Below are positions 41,665 through 54,164 of a stretch of 64,000 bases of DNA, piece by piece. Source of the DNA: Cryoendolithus antarcticus (Eukaryota > Ascomycota > Dothideomycetes > Cladosporiales > Cladosporiaceae); assembly GCA_002077065.1 (NCBI GenBank), contig NAJO01000029.1, positions 248,001 to 312,000 of the forward strand. The letters run 5' to 3'. How positions within the stretch are numbered: position 1 is the first letter of the stretch; each line of letters starts with the position of its first letter. Below the pieces are notes generated by a model, which did not search any database, was not told the origin of the DNA, and was given only the letters and a program-made list of their open reading frames with translations. The position numbers and the translations under genes are program-made.

Positions 41665-44600
41665 CAACACCCAATCCTGTGCCCAAGCTCCATCGCCAGT
41701 ATAGCTCTCCAGACCCTTGATGCTCACCACTTTATTCGTACCATCATAAGCAATCGTAGCGTTACTCTGCGTACCATATCCGCCTCCGCCGCCCTGCCCA
41801 ACTACACTAACGCCATTCAATGTAACACTGCTCGGCTGACTCTGCACGCCCAGAATAGTCACGTTCGCGAGCTTATTCGTATCCGAATATAATCCGCGAC
41901 TCGAAGCGTACAGACTGCTGTTGCTGACCGTGAAGTCCACCAGCAGGGAAGATGGCGGAGATATGGACTCCCCGTCATCGATGTATAGCTGTCCGGTAGC
42001 GGCGCCGTTGGCGTCGAGCGCGGCGATGAGAGACCAGGAGCTATTCCTGCACTCTGCGGTAGTCATAAGCGGCTCTTGCTGCGGTAGCACCGCTCCACCA
42101 CGGATGTAGACTGGGATATGCCCCAACGGAGCGTCGATCGTGTGATTCACGCCTGGCTGCGCATCGAAAGCAGCTTGCGTGTACCAGTCGTACCAGATCT
42201 CTCCTTCGCCGACACCAGGGAAGACGCCACCACGGGATGTGAGGCCTTGGCCTAGGATTGGCGTGATCATGAGGTTTGGGCCGAGGAGGAATTGATTATC
42301 GTTGTTGGCTAGCGAGGGATCGTTGGGGAACTCCCAGGCCAAGGCGCGCAAAACCGTCGAGCCAGTGGTGTGCGAGAGGTAGAAGAGCGTGTACATGTAC
42401 GGTAGCAGGGAGTACCGGATCGCCATCGCGGTCCTCGAGGCTTCAGCCACGGATGCCCAGACATACGCTTCCTGAGAAATGGAGGAAAGGACGTTATGGT
42501 TCCGGTAGAAGGGGAAGAAAGCCGAAAGCTGCATCCAACGATTACACAGCTCCTCATCAGAATTCCCGTTAAACCCACACGTATCCACGCCAAACATCGG
42601 GATCCCGAAGAGCGCGAAATTCAGCGCCTGGCTGATGGAGAAGTACATATACGCGAACAAACTTGCATTGTCGCCGCCCCAGTGGCCTGCCCACTTCCCT
42701 GTACCCGCGAAAGTCGAGCGGCCGATAATGAACGGGCGTTTGCCGGGGAAGACTTCGAGGAGGGCTTGGTAAGTTGCATTTAGGATCTGGTGGCCGAAGA
42801 GGTTGTGGACGTCGTATTCTTCTGTGCCGTCGTGGTGGGTTGCGTTGGGGCTGACGGCGTGGACGGCGAGGTCGCCTTGGATGTTGTTGATTACGTAGGG
42901 GGGCTGGTTGACGTTCCGCACGCCGGGGGTGATGACGGGAGAGAAGTAGGGGACTGTTGCTGTTGATGGCGGAGTGGCGGCTGCGGCGGCTGATGCGAGG
43001 GATGCTGAGAGGGAGGAGGTGGCCGCGGCTTCGGTGGCATTTGTCAGGTTGAAGCCTTCTGGGTAGCTCAAGACCAGATTGCCCGGCTCGCCAGGCAGGC
43101 TGAATGGCGGGTGTACAGGGTTAAGAGACAAGTTGCCAGTACCACAACTCCCGACACAGAAGGAGCTGACCTCGGACATGTCGATCCAGATACCGGACCA
43201 CGGAATCTCTTTGTAGTGCGCCACCATTGCGTCGGTCCACCATGGAACGGACTGCTCCGCGTGCCAATCAGGAAATACTGTATATCCGGGCCAGACCGAT
43301 CCGATATACTGGCTTCCATCCGGGTTTGTCAAGAAGACACCGCGGTCGTTACCGTCTGTGTAGACGCTATAATTGTCGCTGGCGTTGTTGGGGTTCGGAA
43401 TGTAAATCGCAGAGTCGACAATGGGTACGTAGTGTTGGTTGTTCGCCGCCAGTCGCTCAAAGAAGCTCGCACCTGCTGCTGGGGAGAAGGTATTGGGATC
43501 TTGTGTGAAGTCGCGGTATTGGAACATGTCTAGGGATGGCGTCAGCACTCAGATCTTGTTTGCACACGACTTTGCGGGTTTCTTACAATCAATATCGTTC
43601 CAAATGCACTCAAGAGGGATATTCGCTGCGCGATAAGCCTCAACCACAGCTTCCGTCTGGCTGAAGTTTTTATAGCCCTTTTCTCTCGTCAGTACCAGTT
43701 ATCTCATGTAGATTGTGGCTGACTTACCCATCGACATTGATGGAAACCTAGGGTCCAGTACTGTTGCTGTGCGGGAAGACCAATAGCACCGATCTGGTAC
43801 TGCTTGGTCACAGCGTCCTGCGTCGGGCCATCAAAGAAATATAGATCAATGGAACCACCGAGCGCTCTCCATGTCAAGTTGGTGGGCAGTAGAAGAGCTT
43901 CCATCCCATGGGCTGATCGCTGGAAAACACCATGGCTCATGCCGACATACTGGTTGCTGACGGAAGTGTTCTGCGCGGTCACGAGCGTGTGAGCTCCAGT
44001 CTCAGCGTCGACCTCATAGTACCTGGTGTCGAGGTAGAAAGGGTGACTGCCGTAGATGTTGCCATCGATCGGGTCACCCGCGTCAGCGGCGTAGAACGTG
44101 GCTGTGAAGTTGTTCCCGAGGCGAAGGTCATGGATGCGTTCGCCCATACCATAGAGGCTGTTCTTTGGTCAGCGGCGTAATGACATTGATGGAAGAGTCA
44201 CTGACTTGTAGTTCTCGGGCAGCTGCGTGACGAACTCGATGAATTGGTTCTCGTAGACGAGTACGCTGCCTCGAGTATCGAACAATACGTCTCCAGTCGA
44301 CTTCCGTACGACGGTGAACGAGAAGGAAGGGTCGTTACTCCATGAGAACTGCAGATCGATGTTCTGCGTCGTGGGATCCGCAAAGCCTTGTGCTGGGAAA
44401 GGGATAAGGTCCTCTGACAACACGTATTGCGTAATATTGCTGCTGTCCAGATGTGCCGGTTTGATATTGACGTTCAGACGATGTGCTGTTTGGACGTCGA
44501 CTGTGAGTGTCAGCTCTTCGATGTCCGTGCCGTAGACGTTGCACTACTTGAAGTCAGCTAGCTTCTCCAGGGACATTGTAGCAGAGACCAAGACATACTG

Positions 44601-44946
44601 GACTGCCAGCAAGCGTAAGGGAAGCACTAAAGCCATAAGCAGTCCTCTGCACATCGCTAGCCTTGTAGCCTGGGCAGACATCTTGAGCTTGGACCGCGGT
44701 GGTGTTCTTGATATTCGGCAAGAGATTTGCTCCGTTGTCTGCACTAGCCGGGACTGTGAATGCAACGCTATACGTTGTCTGACTGCCGCTGATGGTCGCC
44801 GTAGCAGTGCCCCCAGTGTTCGTCGAACTTTGACTTGACACCAAGCCGTCCGCCTTCGAGGTACTTTCAGCGGTAGTCTGGCCATTGACCAGCGAGGTCG
44901 ATGCAAGTGCCAGAGCCGCAGTCCTCCATGATGCTAGTCTTGCCAT
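41653..44946 (-). CDS. Secreted GH31 alpha-glucosidase
   Basis: Five exons on the minus strand: 44946-44599, 44543-44206, 44157-43728, 43677-43587 and 43529-41653, all phases consistent, 1027 aa. It hydrolyses terminal alpha-linked glucose from maltose or starch oligomers outside the cell. The N-terminus (MARLASWRTAALALASTSLV) is a signal peptide. Joins rebuild conserved segments: AGSPCNVYGTD, LPENYNLYGMGERIHDLRLG, GFHQCRWGYKNF and WNDIDYMFQYRDFTQD. The nucleophile is D519 in WIDMSE and the acid/base is D689 in GKWAGHWGGDN. Many N-x-S/T sites suggest glycosylation. An Ala/Ser-rich insert (about residues 570-600) sits between the two catalytic residues. The frame is open upstream of 44946, but only this ATG yields the signal peptide. 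Confidence 0.94.
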
Positions 44947-45803
44947 CTCGAGGTCAGAGTCACTGACTAAAGGTGCTTGCCGATCAATATGAGCAGCGAG
45001 ATGGCGATGAGAAGCCAAAGCTACCGCAATGCAAAGGAAAGATCCTAGCAGCGCAGCACGGCAGCAGGTCTTATGTGTCACGACGGTCACCATGGAAGCA
45101 GTCGGATCGCCGTGCACCAGCTCTGCTAGCTCTCATCCAAACCACGTAGTCCTGCATCGGATCACTCGATACCAGTGACCTCATGCAAACAAACCCCGCA
45201 ATTGAGCGGCAGGCACCATGGATTGACTTTGGGGAAGTCAGGAACAGGCATAGTCAATGCGTGAATGCAGGATTACCCCACCGTGTTGCAACGTGAAAGC
45301 GGAGTCCTTGCGCGTAGCTCTTCAAAGCCGGTCCGATGTGCAAGTGGTTGCTGGGCGGACTTCGGAAGCGAAGAGAACTCAGTTTGGAGATGGGTGTCTT
45401 TGATGACTTCAAGCCTACTGCGACATCTTGGCTGTGGGGTAGTCGGCGTCTTGACTGTCACCAACGGCTTGTGCATCGATGAATCGAAACTCAGAGAGTA
45501 GAAAGCAGAAAGGACATCAGAATCATCAGCGGCATGGATAGTGTGCTGTGTTGACCACTGTTCCAGCGCTGCGAAGTGGAAATCGTCGCGTGGTCGATGC
45601 GAGCATCACGACGCCTGTCTCGGCGCCTTTTTCGGCGCGCACGACATGATTCACATTGGCGTGCGTACGAGATCTTCATCTAATTGACCGATGGTTTATG
45701 AGTTCGGTCGTGTATTCATACGAGGAATAGTAGCATTGTCCAGATGCAGCAGGTACCCCGAAAACCTCGCTGAAGAACGGCAAGAAGTATGGAAACAAGT
45801 GAA
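44947..45803. other. Region between alpha-glucosidase and Rab4-type genes
   Basis: 857 bp holding the glucosidase promoter and the 3' flank of the Rab gene. No recognised gene. Confidence 0.45.
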
Positions 45804-46757
45804 TCAACAGCACCGCCCGACTCCACCTCTGCCACGAGGTCGGCCAACCCTGAACACGTCGTTCCAGCCGCCTGTGCCGGTGTTCCCTCGTCCTCCTCGT
45901 CTCGTGGAGCCATAGCCATCTGCAGTCAGCCCAGACCTGATACTTGACCCATCATCGTTGTAGCGATGGTAGTCAGCATCGCCATACTGTATGCCCGACG
46001 TCGGATCATCCGGATCAATCTCCCCGAGCTCAATCTTGGTCAAAATGGTTCTTGCAAGCTTGTTGAAGATTTCCTCGACACCATCGCCGGTCAATGCTGA
46101 TACTTCCACTGCGGCGGGGATGTCGTGCTGACTGGCCCATTGCGCAGCAGTGGCAGTGGGTACCGCCCGGCCCACTTGACTTCGCGTGGCACGTTGTTGA
46201 GCGCCCAGTCCTGGTCCCAGCGTACTCGTAGATCTCGTCGAATGCATGCTTCCAACAGGGTCATCGTCAAGTAGATCTGGCTGCCATTGCGAGTCCTCCA
46301 CGTCGACCTTGTTGCCTACGAGTAGCACGGTCAATCTTGGACTCGCTAATGCCCTCGCGTCTCCCAAAAACGTCCCCAAGTCTCGGAATGTGTCAATACT
46401 GCTGACATCATAGACCAAGACTGCGCCTGCAGCACCTCGATAGTAGCTCCGGCTGACGCTCCTGAACCGCTCCGTACCAGCCGTATCCCAAAGCTGGAGC
46501 TTCACGCGTTTTCGTCGTCCAGGAGTGCCGACTTTGACAATCTTGGAGGCGAACTCCACGCCGATGGTCTGCGAACTGAGCGTGCGCCACTGATCCTTGA
46601 CAAAGCGGTGCAGGAGGCAAGACTTGCCCGTGCCACTAGGACCAAGTAGAATGATCTTGGCGAGGTAATCGTACATACTGCCCATCTCCTGACCAGGATC
46701 ATGGTCAGACGTGGTAGTTTGCGAGGACGCAGTGGAGCTGCGGCGTTTCCGGGCCAT
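45804..46757 (-). CDS. YPT4: Rab-family small GTPase, Rab4/Ypt4-like, with long insert and tail
   Basis: Predicted 317 aa, one exon. Rab GTPases direct vesicle traffic; Rab4 acts in endosome recycling. All G-boxes are seen: P-loop GPSGTGKS, switch I threonine in SQTIGVEF, WDTAGTERF, GNKVD and EVSALTGDG. The N-terminus YDYLAKIILLGPSGTGKSCL favours the Rab4/Rab14 group. It ends GRCC, a C-terminal double cysteine suitable for geranylgeranylation. Unusual: about 45 extra Ser/Thr-rich residues lie between NKVD and the SAL motif, where normal Rabs have a short helix, and the hypervariable tail is Gly/Arg-rich. No splice signals suggest the insert is an intron. Divergent from the Clr5-domain gene. 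Confidence 0.85.
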   Translation of the reverse strand: MARKRRSSTASSQTTTSDHDPGQEMGSMYDYLAKIILLGPSGTGKSCLLHRFVKDQWRTLSSQTIGVEFASKIVKVGTPGRRKRVKLQLWDTAGTERFRSVSRSYYRGAAGAVLVYDVSSIDTFRDLGTFLGDARALASPRLTVLLVGNKVDVEDSQWQPDLLDDDPVGSMHSTRSTSTLGPGLGAQQRATRSQVGRAVPTATAAQWASQHDIPAAVEVSALTGDGVEEIFNKLARTILTKIELGEIDPDDPTSGIQYGDADYHRYNDDGSSIRSGLTADGYGSTRRGGRGNTGTGGWNDVFRVGRPRGRGGVGRCC

Positions 46758-47104
46758 GTTGGAAAGGCTATGGTCTTAGAATTCTACCTTCAAATGGTGC
46801 TCAGTTGGCTCTCGCGGGACCTAATGCTATCGCCCCGTGGATGCCATCTTGTGTATGCAATGGTGTGACATGCTGCCGTGGTCAATGTAAGTCCTCCTAT
46901 ATAGAGTGCCTGTATGCTGGTATGTCCAAGGTTGGTCACTCGGGTTCAGAAACAAGATGAAACAAGATAGGGCGTGACTGATAAGAGCTTCCCATGTGGC
47001 GCGGCGCGGAAGGTAGGCCGCAGCCCAGCGGCTCCTTGCAATCTCTACGGCGCGCGAAACACGACTTCATCTTCCATCATTCCTCCATCTCGCCGCCCCT
47101 ACAC
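46758..47104. other. Shared promoter region of the Rab and Clr5-domain genes
   Basis: 347 bp between divergent start codons. A TATATAG word is present at about 46898-46904. No gene recognised. Confidence 0.45.
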
Positions 47105-49097
47105 ATGCACGTTGACATTGAGATGGGCCGCCAGAAGAAGCACGACTGGAGCGACAAGCGCGATATCTGCCATAAGCTGGTCATCGAGGAGGGCAAGTCC
47201 ACCCGCGAAGTCATCCAGTACTTCTCACAAGCATTGGGTGTGCCCGAGTCGGAATTGCCAATGTATGTACCTTTGACTACCGGCGACTATATCTGCGATG
47301 GCGACACATGTTATCGCTTCTCGGTGAACGGCGCTCGACAGGGTACACGCAAGACTGACTGCGATCGACAGACCTGGTGCTTTTCGCCGCCAGTTCAAAG
47401 AATGGGGCTTCCCAGCCAAGAAGTACAAACCCTCACCCGAGGAAGAGGCTATCGTAGTCTCTAGAATCAAAGGACTCTGGCAGCAGAACTACGACAACGC
47501 CTACATCGCCAATACTATCCGTAGTGAGGGCTTTCCCGAGCTGACCGACCACGCCATCGGTGCCATCCGCCGCAGGCATGGACTACTGCTTCGAAACAGC
47601 ACTGCGTATGAACGTCTGCCTGGTCCAGTTGACGATGCCCCAGAGGCCACTGGCGACATCCCTGTAGCGGGTGAGTCGAGTTTGCACAATGCAAATGCTC
47701 CATCTACCGCCACGAGCGATGCTGCAGCGGCGATGCAAATGTTTCACGCCCAGCAGCATCAGATGAACTACCCTGCCATGCCTGAACCCGAATTGGACGC
47801 GCTCACCCCAGGCCCTGCTATCGCCCAATTCCCGCGCTCGGGGCAACGCACTCTCGCCGAGCTGCAGGAGAAGAGCGACGAGCTCTTCCAGACCAGGAAG
47901 CGGCGCCGTCGTTTGATCGGGCGTGGCATGCTACCTCCTGATGCACCTGGCCTGCCACCTCGCTACAAGTCCGAGACTACGCTCGACGAGTGCAAGGCTT
48001 TCTTGCAACTTGACAATGACTCGTATGCGAATGTGCGCCAGCACTACATGAGCATCTGCACAGAGCTGGGCATCATCAAGAAGACGTTGTGCCAACCAGG
48101 AGTATGGGATGCGTCGAAGGATCGCCTCATCAGAGAGAATGTTCACATCGCTACTATAATGAATGCACCTCACCCTGAGGCTGACAAAGTTGCAAACGCG
48201 CTCGAAGTGGTGTGCTCGGATGTCACGAAGAAGATGCGTGTTCTCAACTCTCGCGTGACTATGGCCGATGCCAACAACGGTCTGAACCTCAACCCCACCG
48301 AAAGCAAGCACGTCCGACACATCTTCTACGAGATGCTCGTTGAGGATGGCTTCACCACACGGATGGAGTGTGGCGAAGACCGCTGGGGCAGACTGTACCA
48401 GGACTGGCTTGGAAAGACTCCGACTCTGATCCGCATCAGAGATCAAGGCATCGACGAAGAGAAGCGCAAGTTTCTAGCCATCCTCATGCGCGATGCTATG
48501 AAGCGCCTGAACGATGGCAGGCTAAAGAACGACCCTTCTATAGGCCCGCGGATCGATCCGAACGGTGGCCCAGGCCCGGGGCCTATGAGGAATAAGAAGC
48601 TCAAGGGTTTACGAGGGCCGAAGAACGTTCTATCTACTCCACGTGGACCTGCTCGAAGATCTGCGCCAGCTCCAGTTACGGGGAACAATAATGCTCCCAC
48701 GTCGCCCGGCCTGGATCCTGCGCTTTTCGCTGCGCTCACTGCACCACCTGTACCGACAGTGCAGATCCCAGCGTACTTTCGCCTGGCACCTACATCGCAT
48801 CTTATCGGTCATCACGCGAAGATGTGGCTCGGTAAGCTCACAGCTGTTACAATGGACTCCTTACACGCCGCTGCTACTAGTAAGGCTGGTGCAGCGAAAG
48901 TTGGCAAGGTCCATGGAATCGTCAAACACACGGTGCCCGAGCAGGATGGTGAGCAGATGCTTGTCGACGGTGGAGCGGGAGAGGACAGCTATTTGATTGA
49001 CGGGAACGATGAGCTCGAGGCATACTTGGAGACTGCGAAGGATACTGCAGATGGGAAGGTGATGTTCGTGGTCGAGCTGAACGGAGGCTATGCTTGA
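47105..49097 (+). CDS. Clr5-domain protein, function unknown
   Basis: Exon 1 is 47105-47262 and exon 2 is 47372-49097, with a 109-nt intron (donor GTATGT, branch CTGAC, acceptor GACAG), 627 aa. If the ATG at 47123 (MGRQKKHDW) is used instead, the protein is six residues shorter. The join gives WSDKRDICHKLVIEEGKSTR, then ELPIPGAFRRQFKEWGFPAK, the helix pattern of the Clr5 domain, a putative DNA-binding motif of fungal proteins. A second helical block lies at about 95-140 (VSRIKGLWQQNYDNAYIANT, AIGAIRRRHGLLLRN), followed by a basic RKRRRRL stretch and a conserved central region (DRWGRLYQDWLGKTPTLIRI). Nuclear localisation and a regulatory role are inferred. Confidence 0.78.
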
Positions 49098-49439
49098 TCG
49101 TCGTCGGCTACATGGCTCTCAACGTAGTGGCGCAAAACGCGGAGGCGTTTTAGCGTTTGACACGATCGACAGTCGCGGACCGGAACGCACACACAATTGT
49201 GAGGAGATATGCAGACCATCGCTTCGATCAGTCGCTCCACTGTTATGGCAGTAAAGTGCACCTCTGATCTAACGCGCTGCTGTGTGTTCATAACGATGTC
49301 CTGAATGCCTCAATAATGTCTCCCACAGTATGCCTGTGCGTTCGCCTCTGCCCTGCACAATCTCAATGCACATGACGTAACTCCACAGCAAATCCACCTC
49401 AGGCCAGTTCGGCAGACGCGGTCCCCTGCTTGACGATCA
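49098..49439. other. Intergenic region before the histidine kinase
   Basis: 342 bp with no recognised gene. Confidence 0.45.
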
Positions 49440-52400
49440 ATGAACAATTTGATTAATGCCACCACCTCACTGCCGACAGAGGTGATGAACGACGGTAGCA
49501 TAGACACTCCCAGTAACCGCGCCAATAGACAGCAAGTCTCGATCTTTACCTCGCCGGCCACGCACACCGCCCCGCCCCCGGTGCCGCGCACCCCTGCCGT
49601 CAGGACTTCGAGCCCGTTCCGGAGACTCAGTACGCCGGGACATCAGGAATTGCATACACTCGAGGCGATACTCGCGGAGAGCGGTCAGGAAGAAAGTGCA
49701 TTTGGGCAATTGGGCAGGAACGGCGTTGTTGCAACCAAGGAATCGTATACGAGCACACTACGGGAGCATTCGATATGGGCTTCCCTCATCTCCACTGAGC
49801 ATCGCAACGGAAGTGTGAGTCCTACCTCTGGCAGTCTAGGGAGTCGCGCGCGGGCAGCAAGTGCGATCGACCCTCCTCGCATACCGACCTCTTTCCCTTC
49901 ATCAGCCACGCACTTCGCTGCGCCCACCACCCCGAGTACCGCGAGCAGGAAGCGCGCCGCTCCGCCCACAGCCGGACCTACCTCTGAGCCGGAGACCAAG
50001 CGCGTTCGAATCAAGCCACGCATCAAGTATAGCCTTGACGGCTTAGGTTTCACAAACACATCCTATCAAGCCCCACTTCAACCGCCAAGTCCACTTTTCT
50101 TCAGCAATTCTCCTCGCCAGCGCCCAGATCTCCCCGCTCGCTTCAGCAGCTCTGAGGCGGGCGCGAAAATGCTAAGTAAGGCCAGGGGAGAGGACTCACA
50201 TATCAAGACGGTGAGCTTAGCCAGGGGAACTGTGCCGTCGACGAATCCTGGGGGCCATACTGGATTGACGCCTACAAGTACGCCTTTCAATTCACGGCAG
50301 AGCATCGATCGCGGGAGTGTGGGAAGAAGCCACAGTCCGGATGGCACACCTGGTGTGGGAAGTGATGTGGCGAGGCACCTCAATTCGATAGGGGTGGTGG
50401 AATTACTGGAACAGGACGAACGACCGACGTTCATCATCGATTTGGGGGATAGTGCGAATTACGGGCCGGGACAGATTGCGCTGTTGTTTGCGAATACGTC
50501 TATGCGAAGTTACGAGGGTTTGCTCGAAAATGTGCAGGGTATATCGACAGAGGGCGAATCGCCGGGAACGAAGACACACCTCGAGTTCAAGTCATGGCTT
50601 TTGAGCGCTACGATCCATGGTGAGAGCTTGAACGTTTGTTTGCCGGCATTTGCATTTGCGGGGATCCTTTGGACGTGCTCGACATTACGAAAGCGGTTAC
50701 GCATTATCAGTGGTTCGTTCCAATCACCAGAAGCATCGACCCAGCGAAAGCCAAGTCTCGCACGACCGACGAGTGTGCCAAGCTCGGTACCCTCTCAAGC
50801 GCATGTCTCCGAACCCAGCGACTACTTTGGCGCAGCTGTTATAACCACAAGCGAGAAGCACAACCCAGTGAGCCCTGGTCTTGCTCACCTTGTCCAAAGC
50901 ATCGAGTCAGCATCCGCCAACAAATATGAAACGCCGGATGAGGTCGCTGGGCTACTGCCCACTCCAAATGCGTACGTACAACGTGTCCTGGGTCCGAATG
51001 ACGTGCCACATTCGGGCCCGAACATTGACTGGTTCAATAGTCACATCCCTACAACTCCTTATGATGTAAAGAGCAGGGCGAGCTTCGATTGGACGAGATT
51101 ACCACTCTCTGATAGTCTGCCTAAGCACATTCAGTTCGCTCGCTCGATTGATTGGAGCAGCACCAGTCTTGGGCCCATAGAAGAGTGGACGAACGATTTG
51201 AGGCAGATGTGCAATCTCATCATGGCCTCACCTCATCCCGCAGCGATGTATTGGGGTGAGGATCTGATTGCAATCTACAATGAAGCCTATATCGTACTTG
51301 CTGGTCAAAAGCACCCTACCCTCATGGGTCAGAGCTATGCCGTGGCATGGGCTGAGATTTGGCACGAGGTTAAGGACGTATTTGCGAATGCACGCTTGAC
51401 TGGTGAGGCGACCATGAAAGACGACGATTGTCTCTTCATCAAACGCAGCAACTTTCTGGAAGAGACGTACTTCTCGTGGTCTATCATTCCGATGGTGGGC
51501 GGTGAGGGCACGGTCATGGGTCTATACAACCCCGCCTTCGAGAAGACTAGGAGGAAAATCGCGGAACGCAGGATGCTCACTCTCCGTGAAGTAGGAGAAC
51601 GTACTGCTTCTGCACGTGACGTCAAGGGTTTCTGGGCACAAGTACAGGGTGCCTTCGAATTTAACGAAGCAGATTCGCCGTTCTTATTGCTGTACTCGGT
51701 GATGGACGAGAGCGATAGCGACAGCAGCAGCGTCTATTCCAATTCTGGCTTCGGGACACGGCAATGCTTCTTGGAGGGTGCTCTTGGCGTGCCAGCAGGA
51801 CATGCCTGTGCACCCGAGATGATTGAACTGAAGAACGGAAATGATGGCTTCGGCCCTCAGTTCCGCGAAGTGATGAAGAGTGATCGACCCATAGTGATGG
51901 AAGTCGGGACTGACGACCTACCCGCCTCACTGCTCGAAGGGCTGGAGTGGAGAGGATTTGGTGATCCGTGCACTTCAGTCGTGGTCTGTCCAATCCATCC
52001 GATGACTGGGGACTCGGCGCTTGGCTACCTGGTACTGGGCGTGAACCCGAGACGACCATACGATGACGACTACAGCTTATTCGTGCAATTGCTTGCACGC
52101 CAGCTGGCGACCTCACTCGCATCGGTGGTGCTGTTCGAAGAGGAGATACGACGAGGGCAAAAAGCTGCCAAGCTAGCTGCACTGGATCGCATTGAGCTCT
52201 CGGAGCAGCTCGCAGCACGAACGCAGGAAGCCATCGAAAGTGAGACCAAGTTCACTCGAATGGCTGAATTTGCACCAGTTGGAATGTTCATCGCCTCATC
52301 GGAAGGCAAGATTACATTCGCAAACGATGCTTGGCATGAGTTGTCCCGTGTACCAAAGGGCCAACGCATGCCCGACACGTGGATGGATGCTGTAATGCCG

Positions 52401-54164
52401 GATGATCTCGAGCTGGTCAAATCTTTATGGCGCATTGTTGTACAAGATGTGAAGCCAGTCAGCAACGAGTTTCGCTTCAAAGCTCAGTGGGAGGGCCGGA
52501 ATGGTGTTCGGGGCGATACATGGGTGCTATTCTCTGCATATCCCGAGCAACATGTCAACGGGCAATTGAAGCTCGTGTTCGGAAGCATAACGAACATCTC
52601 ACAGCAGAAATGGGCCGAAGGCATTCAGACTCGGAAGATGGAGGAAGCCGTCGAGCTGAAACGCCAACAGGAGAATTTCATCGACATAACCTCACACGAA
52701 ATGCGCAACCCGCTTTCGGCAATACTTCAGTGCAGCGACGAAATTATCGGATCACTCACGGAACTTCGTGCCAAGCACCCATCTTCAGATTCACGACCGA
52801 TCACTGAAGAGATGCTTGCTAGCTGTTTAGACGCAGCGCAAACCATCAATTTATGCTCCCAGCACCAGAAGCGGATCGTGGACGACATTCTCACACTTTC
52901 TAAGCTCGATTCTGCGCTGCTATTGGTAACGCCAGTCGATGCGCAACCGCTCAACGTGGTTCAAAGAGCGTTGAAGATGCACGAAGGCGAGCTACAAGCT
53001 GCTGACATACAAATGCGTTTCGTCGTTGACCAATCTTACAAATCGATGGATCTGGACTGGGTGCGCTTTGATCCGTCGCGTGTGCTGCAGGTCCTTATTA
53101 ATCTTACCACCAACGCTATCAAATTCACGACTACGGAGAGCAAACGAACGATCACTGTCAGTATAGCGGCCAGCAATACTAGGCCTAATGGTAGCGAGGG
53201 AGCGCCGGTCAGGTACTTTGCTACCAGGAATCGCAAAATAGAGGCCAAAATGGAAGAGGATAAAGATTGGGGCACTGGAGACAAGGTGTACATCCTGTTC
53301 AGTGTGAGAGACACAGGGAGAGGTCTAAGCGGGGAAGAGAAGAAAATGCTTTTCATGAGGTTCTCGCAGGCAAGTCCGCGAACTCACGTGCAATATGGAG
53401 GATCGGGACTTGGCCTTTTCATCTCCAGAGAGCTTACGGAACTGCAAGGTGGCGAAATTGGCGTCGAAAGCGAAGCTGGTAAGGGTTCTGTCTTCGCGTT
53501 CTACGTCGCCGCAAGGCGGAGTACGCCGCCTTCTGTCAACGAAGCCTCTGGTCTTAACGCCGCGCAACGACGAGACACGGTCGATCGCCGCACTAGGAGC
53601 GGGACAGTGCCAGTTCTCGGCTCCAATGGCACCACCGCACCGGTACCTGTCAAGCCTCTTACGCCAGTCAAGAAGAAAGTGCTCATTGTCGAAGACAACC
53701 TCGTCAACCAGAAAGTGCTGCAAAAGCAACTCCGCAACTTGGGCACGGAGGTGCATGTCGCGAATCACGGCGGCGAAGCACTGGAGAAGCTCGCACAAAG
53801 CACGTACTGGTCCGAAGGCGGAACGTTGGAGCTAGGCGTTGTCTTGATGGACCAAGAAATGCCGGTTATGGATGGCCTGACTTGCACGCGGAGAATCAGA
53901 GAGATGGAACGAGAGGGCAAGCTTAGGGGACATGTGCCTATCATTGCTGTGACGGCGAACGCGAGGAGTGAGCAGATCCAGACTGCGTTGGACGCGGGGA
54001 TGGTGAGTGCAGATCATGATGGGGGCTGGTGATGAGTTGGAAGTGATGCTAACGTTTCTCAGGACGATGTTGTGAGCAAGCCTTTCCGGATACCGGAACT
54101 GATACCGAAGATCGAAGAACTGATGGAGCGGTTTCCGATGCCGAAAGCGCCTGCTGCTGGGTGA
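49440..54164 (+). CDS. Hybrid histidine kinase with PAS, GAF, kinase and receiver domains
   Basis: Exon 1 is 49440-54002 and exon 2 is 54063-54164, with a 60-nt intron (branch GCTAAC), 1554 aa. The long disordered N-terminus (about 540 residues) is Ser/Pro-rich. A PAS-like region at about 570-720 (ASPHPAAMYWGEDLIAIYNE) is followed by a GAF-like region at about 740-925, a PAS at about 935-1060 (APVGMFIASSEGKITFANDA), HisKA with phospho-acceptor H1086 (DITSHEMRNPLSAIL), an ATPase domain with N-box (LINLTTNAIKFT), DTGRGLS and GSGLGLFISREL, and a C-terminal receiver (IVEDN, D1471 in LMDQEMPVMDG). Exon 2 supplies the end of the receiver, including the conserved lysine in VVSKPF; without splicing the frame ends early at 54032. 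It is likely a cytoplasmic sensor feeding an Ypd1 phosphorelay. The stimulus is unknown. Confidence 0.94.
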
